Assembly: GCF_013282575.1 (NCBI RefSeq)
Contig: NZ_JAAAYE010000015.1
Span: forward strand, 51,951-115,950
Reading direction: 5' to 3'
Source of the DNA: Paraburkholderia sp. NMBU_R16
GTDB lineage: Bacteria; Pseudomonadota; Gammaproteobacteria; Burkholderiales; Burkholderiaceae
Length of the DNA: 64,000 nucleotides
Part shown: piece by piece, positions 8,562 through 16,033 of the stretch
Layout of the letters: each line of letters begins with the position of its first letter
How positions within the stretch are numbered: the stretch's first letter is position 1
Program-made: the position numbers and the translations under genes
Notes under the pieces: model-generated
What the model was told of the DNA's origin: nothing
Database searches by the model: none
What the model saw: only the letters and a program-made list of their open reading frames with translations

Positions 8562-9677
8562 CTACGCCGAAAGCAGGCTTCCCGTACGGAAAGGCGTTGC
8601 CCCCGCAATGCGCGCAACCTCCATCCCCGCCGTGGCAAAGCGCGTTTTATGGCGCGCATACATCACGCCAGCCATCGTATTGCGGATCGTCGCGACGCGA
8701 TCGCCAAGCGGATCGACGATATCGGCGATTTCCTGGTGAGGCTCGACCCAACTGCCCACCGGTACGCGAAACACGAGCACGCCCGACATCGGCGCCACGA
8801 GCGGCTCGCTGCCGGCAAGCGGTGTGGCCGGGTGCGCGAGCGGTGGCAAGTGCGCGGGCGTGCCGTCTATCACGCCGCGATGCGTCAGGTATTCGAGGAT
8901 GGCCTGCGAATCGTGCTCCGCATGGGAGTACGAGACATCGGCTTGCCCGCGCAATTCGACGGTGACCGAAATCGAGCCGTTCGGAATCGGGTAACGATCG
9001 CCATAGCGCGTGCGCAACTCGGACCAGCAAAAGCTATGAATCTCGTCGAACGGGTTGCCGATCGAATTGAGCGCGAGCAGCGATGCTTTGGCATCGAGGT
9101 AACGCGCGAGCGGTTCGACGTCGGGCCAGAGATCCGGGTTGGTATACAGATGCATCGCGCCTTCGAAGTCGCAATGCAGATCGAGCACGATGTCCGCATC
9201 GTACGAAAGGCGCTGCAGCGCGAGCCGCTGCGATTCCAGTTCGGTATGCGGGACCTGTTCCGCCAGCGCTTCGCGCATCGCGCCGCGGATGGTCGTCAGA
9301 TTCGCGCCGATATCGTCCGACAGCCGGCCTTCGATGCGCGGCGCGACGAGCGCGGCGAGATCGTGAAAGCCGCGGTTGAAGTTGCTTGCGCTATAAGTCT
9401 CGAAGCGGCCGATATGCTGGCCGAGCAGATGCTGATTGAGCCCGATCGGGTTCGGCACCGGCACGACGACGATTTCGCCGCGCAGTTTGCCTGCTGCCTC
9501 GAGAGCCGCCAGCTTGCGCCGCAGCGCCCACGATACGAGCATGCCCGGCAGCTCGTCGGCATGCAGCGACGACTGAATGTAAATTTTTTGCGCGCCCGCG
9601 GGCCCGTAATGAAAGCTCTGCAGTTGCCGCTCGGTGCCGAGCGCGGGGGAGATCAACGGATGGGTCTGTATTTGCAT
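8562..9677 (-). CDS. Succinylglutamate desuccinylase/aspartoacylase-type zinc hydrolase (M14-like)
   Basis: This is a 371-residue predicted zinc hydrolase that removes an acyl group from an N-acyl amino acid or related amide. Zinc ligands are visible as HADELPG (His39, Glu42) and DLHCDFEG (third His). NPIGLNQHL and the C-terminal half SVTVELRG, with the likely catalytic Glu, match the AstE/AspA superfamily. A biotin/lipoyl-like barrel follows (APMSGVLVFRVPVGSWVEPHQEIADI), as in DoeB-type deacetylases. I start at ATG 9677 because of the AGGA site; a GTG at 9692 is also open. It is the nearest gene to the basic amino acid binding protein and gabDT on the same strand. The substrate is unknown. 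Confidence 0.85.
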   Translation of the reverse strand: MQIQTHPLISPALGTERQLQSFHYGPAGAQKIYIQSSLHADELPGMLVSWALRRKLAALEAAGKLRGEIVVVPVPNPIGLNQHLLGQHIGRFETYSASNFNRGFHDLAALVAPRIEGRLSDDIGANLTTIRGAMREALAEQVPHTELESQRLALQRLSYDADIVLDLHCDFEGAMHLYTNPDLWPDVEPLARYLDAKASLLALNSIGNPFDEIHSFCWSELRTRYGDRYPIPNGSISVTVELRGQADVSYSHAEHDSQAILEYLTHRGVIDGTPAHLPPLAHPATPLAGSEPLVAPMSGVLVFRVPVGSWVEPHQEIADIVDPLGDRVATIRNTMAGVMYARHKTRFATAGMEVARIAGATPFRTGSLLSA

Positions 9678-9800
9678 GTTTCCTGGCGCCACGGTTGGAA
9701 CAAACGTTGGACAGGCGTGCCCCGCCTGTTAGACGCGAGAGATGAATGACAAACAGGTCACGATTGTACGCCGGGCGCGAAGCGCTGCGAACTGCCAAGC

Positions 9801-9829
9801 AAAAGGGGCTCCGTGCAACACGGAGCCCC
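9801..9829 (-). terminator. Rho-independent terminator of the solute-binding protein gene
   Basis: A perfect 11-bp stem, GGGGCTCCGTG (9805-9815) with CACGGAGCCCC (9819-9829), has a 3-base loop. On the minus strand it is followed by TTTTGCTT. It lies 57 bases past the stop codon of the minus-strand gene ending at 9886. Confidence 0.9.
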
Positions 9830-9885
9830 TGGCGGTACCTACGACGCAACGAGTCATCAAGCGGCGCAATCGGCGCCGCCGGGCA

Positions 9886-10668
9886 TCACTTGCCGTAGAC
9901 GTCGAAGTCGAAGTATTGTTTCTCGATCTTTTGGTAGGTCCCGTCCTTGCGGATATCGGCGATCGCCTTGTCGATCTTCGCCTTCAGATCCGTGTCTTCC
10001 TTGCGCAGACCGATGCCGGCGCCTTCACCGAGGGTCTTCGGGTCGTTCAGATCGTTACCGACGACCTGAAAGCCCGCGCCGCGCGGCGTCTTCAGGAAGC
10101 CGATCTCAGCCTGCACCTTGTCTTGCAACGCCGCATCGAGGCGCCCGGAAATCAGATCCTGATAGACCTGATCCTGGTTCTGGTACGGCTGGACCTTCAC
10201 GCCTTGACTGGCCCAGTTCGCCTTCGCATAGGCTTCCTGGATCGTGCCTTGCTCGACGCCCACGGTCTTGCCCTTGAGCGCTTCGGCCGTCGGCAGGATA
10301 GACGAACCCTTCTTCGCCACGAGCGCGGTCGGCGTATTGAAGAGTTTCGACGAGAACGCGATTTCCTTTTCGCGCTGCGGCGTCATCGACATCGACGACA
10401 ACACGCCGTCGAACTTCTTCGCCTTCAATGCGGGGATCATGCCGTCGAAGTCGTTTTCGACCCACACGCACTTGGCGTTCAGGCGTTTGCAGATTTCATT
10501 GCCCATATCGATATCGAAGCCTTTGAGCTTGCCGTCCGCGCCTTTCGATTCGAACGGGGGATAGCTCGCATCGACGCCGAAACGGATCGTGGACCAGTCT
10601 TTGGCGTGCGCCACACCGGCCGAAACGGCGCATGCGGCAATGGCTACGGCGGCTATGAGTTTTTTCAC
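9886..10668 (-). CDS. ABC transporter periplasmic Lys/Arg/Orn-type binding protein
   Basis: This is a 260-residue periplasmic protein of the SBP_bac_3 family that captures basic or polar amino acids. The GTG at 10668 follows GAGGAGTCACC and starts a signal peptide VKKLIAAVAIAACAVSAG with cleavage after AHA. The mature part has the family markers RFGVDASYPPFESKG, GFDIDMGNEICKRLN, WVENDFDGMIPALKAKKFD and the hinge VGVEQGTIQEAYAK. No permease or ATPase gene lies next to it, so it must use components encoded elsewhere. Its closeness to gabDT and a deacylase gene suggests a role in scavenging ornithine, arginine, putrescine-related or GABA-related amino acids, which is an inference. Confidence 0.92.
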   Translation of the reverse strand: MKKLIAAVAIAACAVSAGVAHAKDWSTIRFGVDASYPPFESKGADGKLKGFDIDMGNEICKRLNAKCVWVENDFDGMIPALKAKKFDGVLSSMSMTPQREKEIAFSSKLFNTPTALVAKKGSSILPTAEALKGKTVGVEQGTIQEAYAKANWASQGVKVQPYQNQDQVYQDLISGRLDAALQDKVQAEIGFLKTPRGAGFQVVGNDLNDPKTLGEGAGIGLRKEDTDLKAKIDKAIADIRKDGTYQKIEKQYFDFDVYGK

Positions 10669-11034
10669 GGTGACTCCTCGAAGCAGTTCGATCGACCCCT
10701 GATGCGCGGTTGTGCCGCGCGAAGGGGCGGTGGGATTTATCAAGGCTGTTGGCGTGCGCCAGCCAGCGCGGCGCCAAGCATATCAAACCAAAAATAATGG
10801 CCGCGCTAGTAAACACCGGATGGCCGGCCGATGCAACGTTTGGAAAGAAACTTGGAGCCCGTGCTCGAATGGCCTGGCTACACGCCGAATCGATAAAAAT
10901 CAAATGCGGCAAATAGTTAGCAGACCGAGACAATCGGTTGCGGCGGGAAAAGATTGGAAAAGCGTGTGTCGCGCCGGCGCAAAAAAGTTTTCAGGAGTCG
11001 AGCTATTTTTGCGCCGGCGGAAAGAGCGGCAGGG
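10669..11034. other. Intergenic region between binding-protein gene and gabD
   Basis: The 366 bases hold the promoter region of the minus-strand binding-protein gene (left side) and the 3' flank of gabD (right side). I see no credible gene in it. A strong long inverted repeat lies at 10972-11019 and is listed separately. Confidence 0.6.
10972..11019. repeat. 14-bp perfect inverted repeat downstream of gabD
   Basis: CGCCGGCGCAAAAA (10972-10985) pairs with TTTTTGCGCCGGCG (11006-11019) around a 20-base loop. Each arm also contains the self-complementary core GCGCCGGC. It begins 15 bases past the gabD stop. The T-run is inside the second arm rather than after the stem on the minus strand, so it is not a textbook terminator, but it probably ends or protects the gab transcript. 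Confidence 0.6.
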
Positions 11035-12501
11035 TCAAATACCGAGGCAGAGATACTTGATGACGGTGTACTCGTCGATACCGTAATGCGAGCCTTCTCG
11101 TCCGACGCCCGATTGCTTGACGCCGCCGAAAGGTGCGACTTCGTTCGAAATGATGCCCGTATTGATGCCGACCATCCCGTATTCGAGCGCCTCGGCCACG
11201 CGCCAGACGCGTGCAATGTCGCGGCTATAGAAGTAAGCGGCGAGGCCGAATTCGGTGTCGTTGGCCATTCGAATCACTTCGTCGTCCGAACTGAATTTGA
11301 ACAGCGGGGCCACGGGGCCGAACGTCTCTTCCTTGGCGAGCTGCATGGCAGCCGTCACGCCGGTCAGCACCGTCGGTTCGAAGAACGTCTGCCCGAGCGC
11401 ATGGCGCTTGCCTCCGGTGGCAACACGTGCGCCTTTAGAAAGCGCATCGGCGATATGGGCTTCGACCTTGCGTACGGCTGCTTCGTTGATGAGCGGCCCC
11501 TGCACGACCCCGTCCTCGGTGCCACGGCCCACTTTGAGCTGTTCCACCGCGGCGAGCAGCTTCTCGGCGAACGCATCGTAGACGCGCTCGTGTACGTAGA
11601 GACGATTCGCGCATACACAGGTCTGGCCGCTGTTTCGATACTTCGAAGCGATCGCCCCGGCCACGGCGGCGTCGAGATCGGCATCGTCGAACACGATGAA
11701 GGGCGCATTGCCGCCCAATTCGAGCGAGAGCTTCTTGATCGTCGACGCACACTGTGCCATCAACAGCCGGCCCACGCCCGTCGAGCCGGTAAACGACAGT
11801 TTGCGCACGAGGGCATTGCCCGTCATCTCGGCACCGATTTCCTTCGGCTCGCCCGTGACGATGCTGAGCACGCCCTTGGGCAGCCCGGCACGCTCGGCCA
11901 GCACGGCCAGCGCGAGCGCAGAAAGCGGCGTGGCCTCGGCGGGCTTGACGACGATCGGGCAGCCCGCCGCGAGTGCCGGTCCGACCTTGCGCGTAATCAT
12001 CGCCGCCGGGAAATTCCAGGGGGTAATGGCGGCGCACACGCCGACGGGCTCTTTGACGACGACGATGCGCTTGTCGTTCGTGGGGCTCGGGATCGTATCG
12101 CCATAGACGCGCTTCGCTTCCTCGCCGAACCATTCGAGGAACGACGCGGCGTACTGGATTTCGCCTTTGGCTTCGGCAAGCGGCTTGCCTTGCTCGGCCG
12201 TCATGATGCGCGCGAGGTCGTCGGCGTTGTCGATCATCGACTGATACCATTTGCGCAGGATCGCGGCGCGCGCCTTGGCCGGCTGCGCACGCCATGCGGG
12301 CCATGCGGCATTGGCGGCTTCGATCGCACGACGCGTTTCCGCGCTCCCCATCTTCGGCACGGTGGCAAGCACTTGGCCCGTCGCCGGATTGCGTACCTCG
12401 AACGTGCCGCCGTCATCGGCGCCTTGCCACTCGCCGGCCAGGAATGCCTGATTTTTCAGCAGCGAGGGATCCTTCAGGTCGATCGATTCGAATGTGTTCA
12501 T
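11035..12501 (-). CDS. gabD: NAD(P)-dependent succinate-semialdehyde dehydrogenase
   Basis: This 488-residue cytoplasmic aldehyde dehydrogenase oxidises succinate semialdehyde to succinate, the second step of GABA degradation. Motifs are TPWNFPAAMITRK (about 160-172), the nucleotide-binding FTGSTGVGR, the general base Glu261 in LELGGNAP and the catalytic Cys295 in SGQTCVCANR. The C-terminal ETFGPVAPLF block is present. Length matches E. coli GabD (482). It lies 31 bases after gabT on the same strand, forming gabT-gabD. No MocR-type gabR regulator is adjacent. The enzyme could also accept glutarate semialdehyde. Confidence 0.95.
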   Translation of the reverse strand: MNTFESIDLKDPSLLKNQAFLAGEWQGADDGGTFEVRNPATGQVLATVPKMGSAETRRAIEAANAAWPAWRAQPAKARAAILRKWYQSMIDNADDLARIMTAEQGKPLAEAKGEIQYAASFLEWFGEEAKRVYGDTIPSPTNDKRIVVVKEPVGVCAAITPWNFPAAMITRKVGPALAAGCPIVVKPAEATPLSALALAVLAERAGLPKGVLSIVTGEPKEIGAEMTGNALVRKLSFTGSTGVGRLLMAQCASTIKKLSLELGGNAPFIVFDDADLDAAVAGAIASKYRNSGQTCVCANRLYVHERVYDAFAEKLLAAVEQLKVGRGTEDGVVQGPLINEAAVRKVEAHIADALSKGARVATGGKRHALGQTFFEPTVLTGVTAAMQLAKEETFGPVAPLFKFSSDDEVIRMANDTEFGLAAYFYSRDIARVWRVAEALEYGMVGINTGIISNEVAPFGGVKQSGVGREGSHYGIDEYTVIKYLCLGI

Positions 12502-12532
12502 GTCAACTCCAATGAGCGGCGAAGCACACGGG

Positions 12533-13822
12533 TTAGGCCAAAGCCCCGACGCTGTCCTTCAACGCCTCTTCGAGCAGGCCGAGCGCTTCGCTGAATACGG
12601 GCTCCTCGATGGTGAGAGGAAACAGGAAACGAATGACATTGCCATACGTGCCGCAGACGAGCAACAAAAGGCCGCGTTCGAGCGCGCGTTGCTGAACGCG
12701 CTTGGCGAATGCCGCATCGGGCTCGCGCGTACCGGGTGCGAGGAATTCGGCGGCAATCATGGCGCCAGGACCGCGCACCTCGGCGAGCTGCGGCACGGCG
12801 GCCTTCAGCGTCTCGAGCCGATCCTTCAGGCGATTGCCGAGCGTGTTCGCGCGTTCGCAAAGACGCTCATCGTCGATGATGTCGAGCACCGCGTGTGCAG
12901 CCGCCACGGCGAGCGGATTGCCGGCGTAGGTGCCGCCGAGTCCACCCGGCGCCGCGGCATCCATGACATCGGCGCGGCCCACGACGCCCGATAGCGGCAT
13001 GCCGCCGGCCAGACTCTTGGCCATCGTCGTCAGATCGGCGGCAACGTCATAGTGCTCCATCGCAAAGAGCTTGCCCGTGCGGGCAAAACCGGTTTGCACT
13101 TCGTCGGCGATCAGCAGGATGCCGTGCGCGTCGCAGATACGGCGCAAGCCGCGCACGAAGTCCGCCGGCGCGGGATAGAAGCCGCCTTCGCCCTGCACGG
13201 GTTCGAAAATGATCGCGGCAACGCGCGCCGGGTCGATGTCCGATTTGAAGAGGCCTTCGAGCGAGCGCAGCGCATCGTCGGTGCTCACGCCGTGCAGCGG
13301 AGTGGGGAACGGGGCGTGGAACACATCGGAAGGAAACGGCCCGAAGCCGAGCTTGTAGGGGGCGACTTTGCCCGTGAGGGCCATGCCCATCAGCGTGCGC
13401 CCGTGAAACCCGCCCGCGAACGCAATGACGCCGGGGCGCCCCGTGGCGGCACGTGCGATTTTGACGGCGTTTTCGACGGCTTCGGCGCCCGTCGTGAAAA
13501 ACGCGGTTTTCTTGGCGAACGCGCCCGGCGCCCGCTGGTTGATCTTTTCGGCGAGTTCGACATACGACGCATAGGGTACGATCTGATACGCCGTGTGCGT
13601 GAAGCAATCGAGTTGCTCGCGGATGGCGGCGACCAGGCGCGGATGCCGGTGTCCCGTGTTGACCACGGCGATGCCCGCGGCGAAATCGATGAAGCGGCGA
13701 CCTTCGACGTCCCAGAGCTCGGCATTCTCGGCGCGGGCCGCGTAAAAATCGCACATCACGCCGACGCCGCGCGGCGTGGCGGCATCCTTGCGGGCCTTCA
13801 GTTCGTCATTTCGGTTCGTCAT
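12533..13822 (-). CDS. gabT: 4-aminobutyrate-2-oxoglutarate aminotransferase
   Basis: This 429-residue PLP enzyme moves the amino group of GABA to 2-oxoglutarate, giving succinate semialdehyde for GabD. Class III aminotransferase features are FTTGAEAVENAVKIAR (phosphate-binding), GGFHGRT, FEPVQGEGGF, the ring-contacting Asp240 in IADEVQTGFARTG and the PLP lysine Lys269 in TTMAKSLAGGMPLSG. The start at ATG 13822 is preceded by GGAGAACACG. It is the first gene of gabTD. Upstream and divergent is an M14 carboxypeptidase gene, leaving a 252-base shared promoter region. 5-aminovalerate may be an alternative substrate. Confidence 0.95.
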   Translation of the reverse strand: MTNRNDELKARKDAATPRGVGVMCDFYAARAENAELWDVEGRRFIDFAAGIAVVNTGHRHPRLVAAIREQLDCFTHTAYQIVPYASYVELAEKINQRAPGAFAKKTAFFTTGAEAVENAVKIARAATGRPGVIAFAGGFHGRTLMGMALTGKVAPYKLGFGPFPSDVFHAPFPTPLHGVSTDDALRSLEGLFKSDIDPARVAAIIFEPVQGEGGFYPAPADFVRGLRRICDAHGILLIADEVQTGFARTGKLFAMEHYDVAADLTTMAKSLAGGMPLSGVVGRADVMDAAAPGGLGGTYAGNPLAVAAAHAVLDIIDDERLCERANTLGNRLKDRLETLKAAVPQLAEVRGPGAMIAAEFLAPGTREPDAAFAKRVQQRALERGLLLLVCGTYGNVIRFLFPLTIEEPVFSEALGLLEEALKDSVGALA

Positions 13823-14074
13823 CGTGTTCTCCTGTCCGATGCAGAGCGATCGCTTCGCGGGTACGGCGACTATAGCCAGCTTTGGCTCTCATAATCAGAA
13901 CCATTTTTGCGGAAACGATGGAGCCAATTGGCGCGATGACGCGGGGCGAGGCGAAGCCGATGGCTACCAATATCGGCGCAGGCGCTCGCACACCCACATT
14001 GGGCGGTTTCGCGCGTGCAATCCGACCTATATTGGACATACCGCCTATTCATATTTCGATGCTCGGCCCGAGCG

Positions 14075-15112
14075 ATGACGACAACACTAACTTCCGTGTC
14101 CGAGACGAGCTTCGCCGAATACGAGGATCTGAAGTCGATCCTCGACGCCGGTAGCCGTCGCATGACGATCGAAACCGTCGGCGAAGTGCAAGCTGAAGGC
14201 CGCCGGTTCGCCGTCCACGTCGCCACGTTGGGCTCGACCGATCCGCTCGCCCCGACGATCGGACTGTTCGCCGGGATTCACGGCCTCGAGCGCATCGGTA
14301 CGCGGCTCGTGCTCGATTACATGCGCGTGCTGCTATGCCGGCTCGAATGGGACGAGTTGCTTTATACGCAGCTGCAGCGCGTTCGGTTCGTCTTCATGCC
14401 GATCGTCAATCCGGGCGGCATGTGGGCGATGCGGCGCTCGAACCCGAACGGTGTGGATCTCATGCGTAATGCACCGCATAACGCCGAAGGACGCGTGCCG
14501 TTTTTGGCTGGTGGCCAGCGCATCGGACCCTGGCTGCCGTGGTACCGCGGCCGCGGCGGCGCGCCGATGGAACTCGAGGCAGCGTTGATGCTGCGCGTCG
14601 TCGAAGAACAACTGCTCTCGCGCCCACTCAGCTTCGCGCTCGATTGCCACTCCGGTTATGGCTTTCGCGACAGCATCTGGTTTCCGTACGCGAAATCGAC
14701 GCGGCACATCGAACATCTGCCGGAAATGTTTGCATTGAAGGGCATGCTCGAGGGCGCTCATCCCCATCATCGCTATCTGTTCGAGCCGCAGAGCCTGCAA
14801 TATCTGTCGCATGGCGATTTGTGGGACTACGCTTACGACCGTGCGCGGGCGCCGGCCGTTTTCCTGCCGTTGACGCTCGAATTGGGATCGTGGCTGTGGA
14901 TCAGGAAGAATCCGCTGCAAGTGCTCAAGCGCGAAGGGATCTTCAATCCCGTGAAGGCACACCGCACCGAGCGCGTACTGCGCCGGCACACCGATCTGCT
15001 CGATTTTCTCGCACGTGCCGCTTATGCGGCCCCGGGATGGCTACCCCAGGGAGCCGAGCGGCAACAGACGATGACGCGCGCCATCGAACATTGGTACAGG
15101 CGGCGGCATTGA
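14075..15112 (+). CDS. M14 family zinc metallocarboxypeptidase-like protein
   Basis: This is a 345-residue protein with a carboxypeptidase A-like zinc site: GIHGLERIG gives His69 and Glu72, and LDCHSGYGF gives His192. The pattern NPGG...RRSNPNGVDLMRN matches the substrate-binding Asn/Arg block of M14 peptidases. LTLELGSW supplies the likely catalytic Glu269. There is no signal peptide, so a cytoplasmic role on a small peptide or acyl-amino acid is likely. The ATG at 14075 is chosen because codons before it are unlike the family. It overlaps the following hydrolase gene by four bases. It diverges from gabT, and may feed amino acids into that pathway. Confidence 0.85.
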   Translation: MTTTLTSVSETSFAEYEDLKSILDAGSRRMTIETVGEVQAEGRRFAVHVATLGSTDPLAPTIGLFAGIHGLERIGTRLVLDYMRVLLCRLEWDELLYTQLQRVRFVFMPIVNPGGMWAMRRSNPNGVDLMRNAPHNAEGRVPFLAGGQRIGPWLPWYRGRGGAPMELEAALMLRVVEEQLLSRPLSFALDCHSGYGFRDSIWFPYAKSTRHIEHLPEMFALKGMLEGAHPHHRYLFEPQSLQYLSHGDLWDYAYDRARAPAVFLPLTLELGSWLWIRKNPLQVLKREGIFNPVKAHRTERVLRRHTDLLDFLARAAYAAPGWLPQGAERQQTMTRAIEHWYRRRH

Positions 15113-15882
15113 GCACGTGGATCCTGCTGCGCGGCCTCGCACGCGAATCGCGTCATTGGGCGGAGGTTCCCTCGCAATTGCAGGCTGCGGGGCTCGACGG
15201 CGACATCGTCTGTGTCGATCTGCCCGGCTGCGGCGTGCATGCGCCCGTCAAGGCGCCGCCGAGCGTGCGCGCGATGGCGGAGTTCGTCCGTGCCGATGTC
15301 GTTTCGCGCGGCCTTGAACCGCCGTTTCGAATCGTCGGCCTCTCGCTCGGTGCAATGGTGGCGGTTGCGTGGGCGCAGAACCGGTCCGCCGAGATCGAGC
15401 GGCTCGTATTGATCAATACGAGCATGCGGCCGTTCAGCGGGCCGTCGATGCGCCTGCGCGTGGGCGCCTGGCCGATGCTCGTGCGTGCCGCGATCGGCTG
15501 GCGAGGCCGCCGCGCGGCCGAAGCGGCGATTCACGCACTGACGTGCGAGCGGCGCGATCGCTACGATACGGACTTGGCGGTCTGGATTGCGATCTATCGC
15601 AGCGCGCCCGTCACGCCGGGCAATGCGCTACGGCAGCTCTGGGCCGCGGCACGATTCGAAGCCGCGCCCGCGGCACCGGCGTGCCCGACGCTCGTCCTTG
15701 CATCGAGGGCGGATCGCCTCGTCCACCCCGACTGCTCGCGTACGCTTGCGCGCGCCTGGGGTGCGGCGTACTGCGAGCACCCTTGGGCGGGGCATGACTT
15801 GCCGCATGACGACGCACCGTGGCTCGCCGAGGCAATTCACGCGTGGGCCATCGAGGTCGAATCGAGAACGGTGCCTTCGTAG
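15109..15882 (+). CDS. Alpha/beta hydrolase
   Basis: This is a 257-residue cytoplasmic alpha/beta hydrolase. The nucleophile Ser79 is in VGLSLGAM, an Asp is in the ASRADRLVH block, and the catalytic His is in WAGHDLPHDD. The early DLPGCG is the usual oxyanion-region loop. The start is assigned to TTG 15109, which overlaps the TGA of the M14 gene as TTGA. Upstream codons in this frame lie wholly inside the M14 gene and are unlike a hydrolase. Translational coupling to the M14 protein suggests a joint job, perhaps two-step breakdown of an amide or ester. No substrate can be named. Confidence 0.8.
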   Translation: MSTWILLRGLARESRHWAEVPSQLQAAGLDGDIVCVDLPGCGVHAPVKAPPSVRAMAEFVRADVVSRGLEPPFRIVGLSLGAMVAVAWAQNRSAEIERLVLINTSMRPFSGPSMRLRVGAWPMLVRAAIGWRGRRAAEAAIHALTCERRDRYDTDLAVWIAIYRSAPVTPGNALRQLWAAARFEAAPAAPACPTLVLASRADRLVHPDCSRTLARAWGAAYCEHPWAGHDLPHDDAPWLAEAIHAWAIEVESRTVPS

Positions 15883-16033
15883 CGCTGGCGCGTGGCGCCC
15901 ATGCATGCGGGCAAATGAAACCCGCTGCTGCGAAGCAAAGTGCTCAATGATTGCAAGCCGGCGCATAATCCGAATGGCCGTACGCATGCCCAGTAGCCCG
16001 ATTGTCTGCAGCGCCCTGGTCGCGGAGGAGTCC

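Noticed and set aside
10954..12594. Plus-strand frame of 546 codons opposite gabD
   Set aside because: GabD on the minus strand has all catalytic residues; the plus-strand reading has none of any family.
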